Below, piece after piece: positions 27,801 to 37,384 of a stretch of DNA of 64,000 nucleotides. The DNA is taken from NCBI RefSeq assembly GCF_014195325.1, contig NZ_JACIBK010000003.1, positions 660,626-724,625 on the forward strand, given 5' to 3'. How positions within the stretch are numbered: position 1 is the stretch's first letter; each line of letters opens with the position of its first letter. A program made the translations under genes and the position numbers. Below the pieces are notes generated by a model. That model was not told where the DNA came from. It was given only the letters and a program-made list of their open reading frames with translations, and did not search any database. The DNA is from Rhizobium sp. BK650 (GTDB taxonomy: Bacteria; Pseudomonadota; Alphaproteobacteria; Rhizobiales; Rhizobiaceae).

Positions 27801-27851
27801 AACGGCCGGCGCCCACGAAACCCTCGGGAGAGGCCTCAAGCGCCGGCCGTT
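27801..27851 (-). terminator. Terminator of parE
   Basis: AACGGCCGGCGC (27801-27812) and GCGCCGGCCGTT (27840-27851) are perfect 12-bp arms around a 27-base apical part that holds its own CCTC-GGGA-GAGG hairpin. On the minus strand the stem runs into TTTGTTTCC. It sits 66 bases past the parE stop. Confidence 0.75.
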
Positions 27852-27916
27852 CTATTGCGCCGGTAATTTGACGGACTTGTAACGGTTCTTCGTCAGTTCG
27901 ATGAATTCGCTGTGGC

Positions 27917-29983
27917 TTAAATGTCCAAATCTTCCGCGAAAGCCGCACGTTCCTGGATGAAGCGGAAACGGGCTTCGGCCTTGGTTCCCATGAGGTCGTC
28001 GACGGCATTGCGCGTGCCCTCGAAATCCACCTCGTCGATCAGTACCCGCAGCAGCGTACGCTTGGCCGGATCCATGGTGGTTTCCTTGAGCTGGGCAGGC
28101 AACATTTCGCCGAGACCTTTGAAGCGGCTAATCTCGATCTTGCCCTTGCCCTTGAATTCCGTCTCCATGAGTTCGGCGCGGTGATCGTCGTCGCGGGCAT
28201 AGGCGGACCTCGCGCCCTGCGTGATCTTGTAGAGGGGCGGCACAGCGAGGAAGAGGTGGCCGCCACGCACCAGCTCCGGCATTTCCTGATAGAAGAAGGT
28301 GATGAGCAACGAGGCGATGTGCGCACCGTCCACGTCGGCATCGGTCATAACGATGATGCGTTCGTAGCGCAGGTCCTCTTCCCGGTATTTCGAGCGCGTG
28401 CCGCAGCCGAGCGCCTGGATGAGATCCGAGATCTGCTGGTTGGCCGACAGCTTCTCACGGCCGGCGCTGGCGACGTTGAGGATCTTGCCGCGCAGCGGCA
28501 GGATCGCCTGATTGGCGCGGTTGCGTGCCTGCTTGGCGGAGCCACCTGCCGAGTCACCCTCGACCAGGAAGAGTTCGGCGCCCTCGGCGGTGTTCTGTGA
28601 ACAATCGGCAAGTTTGCCGGGCAAGCGCAGTTTGCGCACCGCTGTCTTGCGGTTGACTTCCTTCTCCTTGCGGCGGCGCAAACGCTCTTCGGCGCGCTCG
28701 ATCACCCAGTCGAGAAGCTTTTCCGCCTCGGCCGGATTGTCAGCGAGATAATGGTCGAAAGGGTCGCGCAGTGCGTTCTCAACGAGGCGCTGAGCTTCGA
28801 CGGTCGCCAGGCGATCCTTGGTCTGGCCGACGAATTCGGGCTCGCGGATGAAAACCGAAAGCATGCCGACGGCCGAGATCATCACGTCGTCGGTAGTGAT
28901 CTGCGCGGCACGCTTGTTCTGAGTCAGTTCGGCATAGCTTTTCAGGCCCTTGGTCAACGCAATGCGCAGACCTGCTTCATGCGTGCCGCCTTCGGGCGTC
29001 GGGATGGTATTGCAATAGGAGTGGACCTGCGGGTCCCCACCATACCAGGTTATCGCCCATTCCAGCGCGCCGTGGCCTGCGACCTTCTCGCTCTTGCCGG
29101 CGAAGATTTCGCGGGTGACCGTGAACTCCTTGCCCATCGTCGCTTGCAGATAATCCTTCAGGCCTCCGGGGAAGTGGAAGACGGCCTTGTCGGGCACGTC
29201 GGAGCCCTCCGGCAGCACGCCCGGATCACAGCTCCAGCGGATTTCGACACCGCCAAAGAGATAGGCCTTGGAACGAGCCATGCGGAACACACGGCCGGGA
29301 TCGAATTTCGCATGGTCGCCGAAAATCTGCGGGTCGGGATGGAAGCGAACCTTGGTGCCGCGACGGTTGTGCACGTCGCCCAGCTCTTCGATCCCGCCCT
29401 GCGGCAGTCCGCGCGAGAAGCGCTGGCGATAGAGCTTGCGGTTTCGCGCCACCTCGACTTCGAGATAGTCCGACAGAGCATTGACGACGGAGACACCGAC
29501 GCCGTGTAGACCGCCCGAGGTTTCATAGGCCTTGCCATCGAATTTGCCGCCGGCGTGCAGCTTGGTCATGATGACTTCAAGTGTCGACTTTCCGGGAACC
29601 TGCGGATGGTTCTCGACGGGAATGCCGCGCCCGTTGTCGGTGACCGTCAGATAGCCGTGGATATCGAGATGAACATCGATGAAATCGGCATGGCCGGCCA
29701 CCGCTTCGTCCATCGAGTTGTCGATGACTTCGGCAAAAAGGTGGTGCAGCGCCTTCTCGTCGGTGCCGCCGATATACATGCCCGGGCGCATGCGCACCGG
29801 TTCCAGGCCTTCCAGAACGCGGATCGAGGACGCGCCGTAATCGTCGCCGTTCGATGTCGTCGGGGCAGGGCGGGGGGCAGCGGCCGCCACTGAGGGCTTT
29901 TCAGCTGGCGCAACAGGCTTTGCAGCCTCCTCCTGCTTTTGCGTCAGGGGCATTCCGGAAAAGAGGTCGTTGCTGTCTTCCAT
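27917..29983 (-). CDS. parE: DNA topoisomerase IV subunit B
   Basis: ATPase subunit of topoisomerase IV, which decatenates daughter chromosomes. 688 residues. GHKL ATPase domain with EVIDNSMDEAVAGHAD, DNGRGIP and TSGGLHGVGVSVVNAL; transducer domain; TOPRIM domain with LFLVEGDSAGGSAKQARNR and MTDADVDGAHIASLL; C-terminal GyrB-type tail. About 45 disordered Ala/Pro-rich residues precede the ATPase domain. The Arg-Met-Arg-Pro-Gly-Met-Tyr-Ile-Gly-Gly-Thr-Asp stretch suits ParE better than GyrB. Single gene with a good terminator. parC is not in the window. Confidence 0.95.
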   Translation of the reverse strand: MEDSNDLFSGMPLTQKQEEAAKPVAPAEKPSVAAAAPRPAPTTSNGDDYGASSIRVLEGLEPVRMRPGMYIGGTDEKALHHLFAEVIDNSMDEAVAGHADFIDVHLDIHGYLTVTDNGRGIPVENHPQVPGKSTLEVIMTKLHAGGKFDGKAYETSGGLHGVGVSVVNALSDYLEVEVARNRKLYRQRFSRGLPQGGIEELGDVHNRRGTKVRFHPDPQIFGDHAKFDPGRVFRMARSKAYLFGGVEIRWSCDPGVLPEGSDVPDKAVFHFPGGLKDYLQATMGKEFTVTREIFAGKSEKVAGHGALEWAITWYGGDPQVHSYCNTIPTPEGGTHEAGLRIALTKGLKSYAELTQNKRAAQITTDDVMISAVGMLSVFIREPEFVGQTKDRLATVEAQRLVENALRDPFDHYLADNPAEAEKLLDWVIERAEERLRRRKEKEVNRKTAVRKLRLPGKLADCSQNTAEGAELFLVEGDSAGGSAKQARNRANQAILPLRGKILNVASAGREKLSANQQISDLIQALGCGTRSKYREEDLRYERIIVMTDADVDGAHIASLLITFFYQEMPELVRGGHLFLAVPPLYKITQGARSAYARDDDHRAELMETEFKGKGKIEISRFKGLGEMLPAQLKETTMDPAKRTLLRVLIDEVDFEGTRNAVDDLMGTKAEARFRFIQERAAFAEDLDI

Positions 29984-30188
29984 GGAACCGTTCAGATCTT
30001 CATTCTCGTGAAGGGCCGCCGCTGGCCCACAATAGTCGCGGTCCGTATCGCGTTTGCGAATCAGGGGAATTCTGACAGAAAGCGCCCCGATACGCGACGC
30101 GCCCCGGATTTGCGGAGCTTTTCAAGATGTGATTTGCGTTGCCGGACGCCGAATGGCAAGTCGCGGCAGCTCTTCGGGAACCATCTCA

Positions 30189-31073
30189 ATGCCGATGTCC
30201 ACAAGTCATTGCATCATAATCACGGCAATTGCGGCCTTTTTCCTGTCCGCGGTTGTCACGACCACCTCGGCAGAGACGCTGTCGCCCTACAAGGACGATC
30301 TGTTTTCGAGGCAGAAAGTGCTGCAGACCGGCGATGACGGCGCATTGGAAGTGATCGAATACGACGAGATGCGCGACATTAACGGGCGCGACCAGATCCC
30401 GGAAAAGCGGGTGCAGCAGAAATATGTCTCGCTCGGCATCAAGAATCTGCAGGCGGATGAAACGCTGTCGCTCGACGGCATCAGACTCGATGTCACCAGG
30501 GTGGGACCGGCTGAGAATGCCGCCTTCACGGTCATCTTCATCCACGGCCGCGACGGCGATCGGCGCCTCGGCGCCAATGACTATTCCTTCGGCGGCAATT
30601 TCAACCGGCTGAAGAACCTTACAGCCGGCAATGGCGGCGTCTATTATTCGCCGACCGTCAGGACCTTCGACGCCAATGGCGTCGCAGCCATTGCCGGATT
30701 GATCCGCTATGCGAGCGCGCAATCGCCTGGCCGCCCGATCATCCTCAGCTGCGCCTCGATGGGCAGCCAGATCTGCTGGGGCATCACGCGCGATGCCGAA
30801 AGCGTCAAGCGGCTGAAGGGCATGTTGATCATGAGCGGCGTCACGGATCCGGATTTCGTGAAAAGCCCGTTCTACAAGGCCAAGCTGCCGCTCTGGTTTG
30901 CGCATGGCAGCCGTGACCCTGTCTATGCCGCCGCCGACCAGCAGGCGCTGTACGAAAGGCTCCGCAAGGCGAAGTATCCGACGCATTTCACGCTCTTCCA
31001 GAACGGCAATCATGGAACGCCAATCCGCATGATCGACTGGCGTAAGGTGCTGAACTGGGTTTTGGCGTCCTGA
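30189..31073 (+). CDS. Exported alpha/beta hydrolase
   Basis: Secreted or periplasmic alpha/beta hydrolase of 294 residues. A signal peptide is at about 1-26 (CIIITAIAAFFLSAVVTTTS). FTVIFIHGRDGDRRLG gives the oxyanion strand, and the nucleophile elbow reads CASMGS, so the first Gly of GxSxG is Cys. The acid and His are plausibly in FAHGSRDPVYAAADQ and NGNHGTP. The ATG at 30189 is chosen for its CGGGA site; one two codons later is also possible. The 205-base gap to divergent parE holds both promoters. Substrate unknown. Confidence 0.8.
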   Translation: MPMSTSHCIIITAIAAFFLSAVVTTTSAETLSPYKDDLFSRQKVLQTGDDGALEVIEYDEMRDINGRDQIPEKRVQQKYVSLGIKNLQADETLSLDGIRLDVTRVGPAENAAFTVIFIHGRDGDRRLGANDYSFGGNFNRLKNLTAGNGGVYYSPTVRTFDANGVAAIAGLIRYASAQSPGRPIILSCASMGSQICWGITRDAESVKRLKGMLIMSGVTDPDFVKSPFYKAKLPLWFAHGSRDPVYAAADQQALYERLRKAKYPTHFTLFQNGNHGTPIRMIDWRKVLNWVLAS

Positions 31074-31198
31074 ACGCGTAGATTCCGGGTGATCTAGGGC
31101 TTTCAGGCCATCATATTTCGCCGGGGCCACTCCAAGCGCTTTCCTTTGAGCCACGCGTTTGCTAAGGCCGCCGAATATGCGGATTTTGGGAGAGCAGC

Positions 31199-31969
31199 AT
31201 GACACCTGACGTACGCCCGCTCGTAGCGGGGAACTGGAAGATGAACGGCACGCGCGATTCATTGGACCAGATCAAGGCGATTGCCCAAGGCGTCATGGTT
31301 TCCTTATCCGAGAAGGTCGAAACGCTGATCTGCCCGCCGGCGACACTGCTTTACGTCTCGACCGCGCTTGCGACCGACAGCCCGCTTGCGATCGGCGGAC
31401 AGGATTGCCACCAGAAGCAATGCGGCCCGCACACCGGCGATATTTCAGCTGAGATGATTGCCGATTGCTTCGGCACCTACGTGATCGTCGGCCATTCGGA
31501 GCGACGCATCGACCATGCCGAGACTGACCATATGATCCGAGCCAAGGCGCAGGCCGCCTATCAGGCGGATCTGACCGCAATCGTCTGCATCGGTGAAACC
31601 GGCGACGAGCGCGATGCCTATCAGACGCTCGACGTCCTCAAGCGCCAGCTTTTCGGTTCGTTGCCGGAAGAGGCGAGGGCTGACAATACTGTCATTGCCT
31701 ACGAACCCGTATGGGCGATTGGCACCGGGCTCACACCGACCGCAAAGGATGTGGAAATCGTCCACTCCTTCATCCGCGACGAACTCATCCTGCGCTTCGG
31801 CGACGAGGGGAAGAGCATGCGGATCCTCTATGGTGGTTCGGTCAAGCCCTCGAATGCCCGCGAGCTGCTCGCCGTCGATAATGTGGATGGCGCTCTCATC
31901 GGCGGGGCGAGCTTGAAAGCCACTGACTTCCTCGCCATCTACGGCGCATATGAAGAGCTGCTTGCCTGA
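31199..31969 (+). CDS. tpiA: Triose-phosphate isomerase
   Basis: Glycolytic TIM-barrel enzyme interconverting DHAP and glyceraldehyde-3-phosphate; 256 residues. Catalytic residues are visible: Asn and Lys14 in AGNWKMNG, His in IVGHSERR, Glu in [12 protein letters not shown], and the phosphate-binding YGGSVKP and [17 protein letters not shown] precedes the ATG. It starts the tpiA-secG-pyrG order common in alphaproteobacteria. secG follows after 108 bases. Confidence 0.97.
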   Translation: MTPDVRPLVAGNWKMNGTRDSLDQIKAIAQGVMVSLSEKVETLICPPATLLYVSTALATDSPLAIGGQDCHQKQCGPHTGDISAEMIADCFGTYVIVGHSERRIDHAETDHMIRAKAQAAYQADLTAIVCIGETGDERDAYQTLDVLKRQLFGSLPEEARADNTVIAYEPVWAIGTGLTPTAKDVEIVHSFIRDELILRFGDEGKSMRILYGGSVKPSNARELLAVDNVDGALIGGASLKATDFLAIYGAYEELLA

Positions 31970-32077
31970 AGCGATTGCATATTCCTGGTCGAAGGGCTTG
32001 GAATAGCAGATGACCTCATGTAAAGAGCCGCCAGATTTTTACTTTATGTCCGTCCTTAGACGGGCAGGACTGGACCC

Positions 32078-32584
32078 ATGCAGACAGTATTGATTGTCAT
32101 CCATCTCATGATCGTGCTCGCGCTCGTCGGCGTCGTGCTCATCCAGCGCTCGGAAGGCGGCGGCCTCGGCATCGGCGGCGGATCGGGCTTCATGTCGGCC
32201 CGCGGCACAGCCAATGCGCTGACTCGTACGACGGCCATTCTGGCGACGCTGTTTTTCCTCACCTCGCTCGGCCTCGGCATCCTGACCCGTTACGAAAGCC
32301 GCCCGAGCGACATTCTCAACCGCATTCCCGCGACGAGCGGGCAGGGCAACGGCATTCTCGATTCGCTCGGAGGCAATACGCCGGCTCCGGCCAAGCCTGC
32401 CGATAACAGTGGCATTCCGAATAGCGGCGCTGCAGCCCCGGCACCGGCTGCCCCAGCAGCGCAAGCGCCCGCAACTCCAGCACCGGCTGCCCCTGCGACC
32501 GCTCCGGCGGCTCCGACGACGGCTCCGGCCCAGCCTGAAGCTCCGGCCGCGGCACAGCCTTCCGGCGTCCCCACGGGACAATAA
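32078..32584 (+). CDS. secG: Preprotein translocase subunit SecG
   Basis: Small inner-membrane subunit of SecYEG. 168 residues: two hydrophobic helices (TVLIVIHLMIVLALVGVVLI, and RTTAILATLFFLTSLGLGIL) flank the family signature QRSEGGGLGIGGGSGFM. The C-terminal 85 residues are a low-complexity Ala/Pro tail, about twice the length of a minimal SecG and typical of rhizobial versions. A terminator follows at 32606-32640. Confidence 0.95.
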   Translation: MQTVLIVIHLMIVLALVGVVLIQRSEGGGLGIGGGSGFMSARGTANALTRTTAILATLFFLTSLGLGILTRYESRPSDILNRIPATSGQGNGILDSLGGNTPAPAKPADNSGIPNSGAAAPAPAAPAAQAPATPAPAAPATAPAAPTTAPAQPEAPAAAQPSGVPTGQ

Positions 32585-34354
<1,770 letters not shown>

Positions 34355-34377
34355 TTCTTCGCTTCTACACAATTCCA

Positions 34378-34411
34378 GCCGCTCCCTCTGAAACGAGGGA
34401 GCGGCTTTTTT
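34378..34411 (+). terminator. Terminator of pyrG
   Basis: GCCGCTCCCTC (34378-34388), loop TGAAAC, GAGGGAGCGGC (34395-34405), then six T. Lies 23 bases after the pyrG stop and directly before the convergent citrate synthase stop. Confidence 0.93.
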
Positions 34412-34418
34412 CATTCCG

Positions 34419-35507
34419 TCATGCCGCTTCCGGCAGCGGGCCTACATAGACTGAGCGCGGACGGATGAGGCGGCCTTCCAAGGCCTGCTCGCGGGCATGG
34501 GCGACCCAGCCGACAGTGCGGCCGATCGCAAAGACGCCGGTGAAGGCTTCGCGCGGGAAGCCGAGGCTCTCCAATAGCAGCGCGGTATAGAATTCCACAT
34601 TCACATCCAGTGGCCGGTCCGGCTTGCGCTCCTTCAGGATCGCAAGCGCTGCCTGCTCAACGGCTTCGGCAAGCGCGATGCGGCCGGCATTCACCTGACC
34701 TCCGGCAACAAGCGGCTTCAGCGCATTTTTAAGCGCATCGGCGCGCGGGTCGCGCACCCGGTAAACACGGTGGCCGAAGCCCATCAACCGTTCGCCGCGA
34801 TCGAGCGCTGAATGCAGCCAGGGGCCGGCATTGGCCTCGCTCCCGATATCGTCAAGCATATCGAGCACCGGCCCCGGCGCGCCGCCATGCAGCGGCCCCT
34901 TCAGGGCGCTGATCGCCGCCAGCACCGAGGAGGTGAGGCCAGCGCGGGTGGAGGCGATGACGCGCGATGCGAAGGTCGAGGCGTTCAGGCCATGATCCGA
35001 GATCGTTACGAGATAGGTGTCGAGGGCTGCGGTCTGCTCGGCACTCGGCACGACGCCTGAGAGCATGCGCAGGAGATCGGTCGACTGTGAGAGGCCCGCA
35101 TTGGGCTTTACCGGTTTTTCACCTCGCTGAAGCCGCAGAACCGCCGGCAGGAAGACGGCGGGTGCGGCAAGCAGACGGAGCACGGTATCTATGTCCTCGC
35201 CGTCAGGTAGGCGAGCAACAAGAGCACGCATAGCATCGACCGGTGGCAGCTTCAGCAGGCGAGTATCGGCAGACTTGACTTCGGCGAAAACTTCAATTCG
35301 CGCCCGGCCGAGCCGGCGGCGCAATTCGCTTGCGTCGAGATGCGGTTCGATCAACCCGTCCAGCAGCAGGGCGGCGACATCTTCATAGGCGCTGCTTCCT
35401 GCCAGATGATCCAGGGAGACGCCGCGGATGATCAGCCGGCCGGCTTCGCCGTCGACGTCCGAGAGCTGGGTTTCAGCGGCAATGACATCTTCCAAACCAT
35501 TTTTCAT
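34419..35507 (-). CDS. Citrate synthase family protein (no HTH)
   Basis: Citrate or 2-methylcitrate synthase homologue of 362 residues. The two catalytic His are in place: LKGPLHGGAPGPVLDML and MGFGHRVYRVRDPRADAL. The catalytic Asp of the usual NVDFY motif is Glu here (NVEFYTALLLESLG), a conservative change found by eye. The ATG at 35507 has a strong AAAGGAGAAAG site. It is divergent from a second homologue at 35592 across 84 bases carrying tandem palindromes. Reaction not certain: citrate synthase, methylcitrate synthase or a related Claisen condensation. Confidence 0.88.
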   Translation of the reverse strand: MKNGLEDVIAAETQLSDVDGEAGRLIIRGVSLDHLAGSSAYEDVAALLLDGLIEPHLDASELRRRLGRARIEVFAEVKSADTRLLKLPPVDAMRALVARLPDGEDIDTVLRLLAAPAVFLPAVLRLQRGEKPVKPNAGLSQSTDLLRMLSGVVPSAEQTAALDTYLVTISDHGLNASTFASRVIASTRAGLTSSVLAAISALKGPLHGGAPGPVLDMLDDIGSEANAGPWLHSALDRGERLMGFGHRVYRVRDPRADALKNALKPLVAGGQVNAGRIALAEAVEQAALAILKERKPDRPLDVNVEFYTALLLESLGFPREAFTGVFAIGRTVGWVAHAREQALEGRLIRPRSVYVGPLPEAA

Positions 35508-35550
35508 CGGTCTTTCTCCTTTACCGGAGGAAAGATCGGACCTAGTTTGG

Positions 35551-35580
35551 TTGACGTCAATCTTGATGTAATTGATCAAT
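35551..35580. promoter_or_regulatory. Tandem TTGA palindromes between citrate synthase genes
   Basis: Three similar boxes in 30 bases: TTGACGTCAA (35551-35560, perfect palindrome), TTGATGTAAT (35563-35572) and ATTGATCAAT (35571-35580, perfect palindrome). They recur at about one helical turn and lie in the only gap between two divergent genes. Likely an operator for a dimeric or cooperative regulator, possibly the HTH domain of the gene at 35592. Confidence 0.6.
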
Positions 35581-35591
35581 ATGAGGCTGAG

Positions 35592-36731
35592 ATGACCTGG
35601 CTGACAGCAGAGGAAGCGTTGGCGGAACTCGGCACCAAGCCGCAGACGCTTTACGCCAATGTCAGCCGAGGCCGTATCCGTGCTAAGGCCGACCCAGCCG
35701 ACCCGCGCCGCAGCCTCTACCAGCAAAGCGATGTCAAACGGCTCGCCGAGCGGCATGCCGGCCGACGCAAGAGCGAGACGGTCGCCGCCGAAGCAATCAG
35801 CTGGGGCGATCCCGTGCTGACATCCACGATCTCAACCATTGCCGCTGGACGATTGCTGTATCGTGGGCAGGATGCGGCGGAGCTTTCGGCTCATGCAACG
35901 CTGGAGGAGACGGCGCTGCTGCTATGGAATGCCGAGAGTTTCACCCGCGTACCATCACGCGCCCCGGAGCCGGCATCGCCTTCCATTCAGGCGGCACTTC
36001 TGGCACTGGCGGGACGGGTAAGCGCCGACCTGCCGTCGCTCGGACGCGCGCGCCTGGCCTTGCAGATGGAAGCATGCAGCGTCCTTTCAACGGTCGCCGA
36101 TGCGCTGGCGCCGGGGCATGCGGGTCGTCCTTTGCATCATCGTCTTGCCGCGTGCTGGGGCAGGCCGGAGGCTGCCGATTGCCTTAGGCGGGCACTTGTC
36201 GTGCTTGCCGATCACGAGCTCAACGCCTCCACCTTTGCCGTCCGTGTAACGGTTTCGACGGGGGCGGCGCTTTCTGCTGCTGTGCTCTCAGGTCTCGCGA
36301 CGCTGACCGGCCCGCTGCATGGCTCGGCGTGGCGGAGTATCGATGTCCTTGTCGAAGCCGCATCCAACATCGGGGCAGAGCACGCGATCCGCCACCAGCT
36401 GCTACGGGGTAGCAGGCCTGTTGCCTTCGGGCATCCGCTTTATCCTGACGGCGATGTGCGGGCGCGCGTTCTGCTCTCGTCTTTCGACATACCGCCGATC
36501 TTCCGCGATGTGCAGTGGGCCGGCGAAGAGATCGTGGGCGAGCCGGTCAACGTTGATTTCGCGCTTGCCGCCATGACGGCGGCCTTCGACCTACCGGAGG
36601 AGGCGCCGATCATCATCTTCGCGCTGGCGCGCACCGCCGGCTGGCTGGCGCATGCGATGGAGCAGATCGAAAGGGGCCACCTGATCCGCCCCCGCGCCCG
36701 CTATGTGGGGCCTTCGCCGGGCGCACGCTGA
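35592..36731 (+). CDS. Citrate synthase family protein with N-terminal HTH
   Basis: Fusion of 379 residues. Residues 1-60 form a MerR/excisionase-type helix-turn-helix (WLTAEEALAELGTKPQTLYA, then NVSRGRIRA and RRSLYQQSDVKRLAE). The rest is a citrate-synthase-like domain with both His (LTGPLHGSAW and VAFGHPLYPDGDVRAR) and the Asp (VNVDFALAAMTAAFDLP). The enzyme part is thus potentially active while the N-terminus should bind DNA. The start is the ATG at 35592 after GAGG. It is divergent from the plain homologue at 34419-35507 with tandem symmetric sites between. A metabolic enzyme that also regulates its locus is an inference. Confidence 0.85.
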   Translation: MTWLTAEEALAELGTKPQTLYANVSRGRIRAKADPADPRRSLYQQSDVKRLAERHAGRRKSETVAAEAISWGDPVLTSTISTIAAGRLLYRGQDAAELSAHATLEETALLLWNAESFTRVPSRAPEPASPSIQAALLALAGRVSADLPSLGRARLALQMEACSVLSTVADALAPGHAGRPLHHRLAACWGRPEAADCLRRALVVLADHELNASTFAVRVTVSTGAALSAAVLSGLATLTGPLHGSAWRSIDVLVEAASNIGAEHAIRHQLLRGSRPVAFGHPLYPDGDVRARVLLSSFDIPPIFRDVQWAGEEIVGEPVNVDFALAAMTAAFDLPEEAPIIIFALARTAGWLAHAMEQIERGHLIRPRARYVGPSPGAR

Positions 36732-36848
36732 GTGTTTCCGAATGGCTTGCGCAGGTTCACGTTTTTGCATAGGGAAACCGACGAATTCAGCTAGTATGAG
36801 CGGACCGGCGCAACCGAAGACGGGTCGGCGGCTCACGAGGGGCGGACC

Positions 36849-37376
36849 ATGAAAGCCATGTCAGCAATCTCCCGCAGCCTGTTTTCCGCTGTGCTGATCA
36901 TCTGCCTCCTGCCTGATGGTGCAGCTTATGCCCAGTCTGCCGGCTGCGCGATTTCGCGTGCGGCAAACGGCAACCAGATCTTCCGTTGCCCGGGCGGCGT
37001 CAATATCACTGCCGAACGAGGGGCATCCTTCAGACTGACCGATAGCAATCGCGACGGCAGCCCGGATTCGCTGTCATTGCGCAGCAAGGCTGCCCTTGTC
37101 GACGTCGACAGCAGCCAGCATCGCGGCGGCTTCCAGGTGGTGACGCCTCAGGCGATCGCGGCCGTGCGCGGTACCCAATGGGCCGTCGATGTCAAAGGCG
37201 GCACGACCTCAGTATTGGTCACACGCGGCCGCGTCGGCGTGCGCCGTCCGGCAGGGGCAGCCGTCGTGCTTGGACCAGGCGAGGGGGTCGATGTCACGCC
37301 CGGAACCGCTCCACTCACCGTTCGCACTTGGCCGGCGCCCCGCGTCGCGGCTCTTCTTTCACGTCTCGGTCAATAA
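36849..37376 (+). CDS. Exported FecR domain protein
   Basis: Periplasmic protein of 175 residues: signal peptide about 1-29 (FSAVLIICLLPDGAAYAQ), then a FecR domain with FQVVTPQAIAAVRGTQWAVD and TSVLVTRGRVGVRR, and GEGVDVTPG near the end. There is no membrane anchor or sigma-factor partner, so it is not a classic FecR signal transducer. It ends eight bases before a CHASE2 cyclase gene, so the pair is an operon. A plausible role is a periplasmic ligand or partner of the CHASE2 sensor domain; this is inference. Confidence 0.85.
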   Translation: MKAMSAISRSLFSAVLIICLLPDGAAYAQSAGCAISRAANGNQIFRCPGGVNITAERGASFRLTDSNRDGSPDSLSLRSKAALVDVDSSQHRGGFQVVTPQAIAAVRGTQWAVDVKGGTTSVLVTRGRVGVRRPAGAAVVLGPGEGVDVTPGTAPLTVRTWPAPRVAALLSRLGQ

Positions 37377-37384
37377 GCGGTCTC

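Noticed and set aside
26608..27882. Long plus-strand frame opposite the phytase-like esterase gene
   Set aside because: Antisense to a gene with a signal peptide and family motifs; translation is shadow-like.
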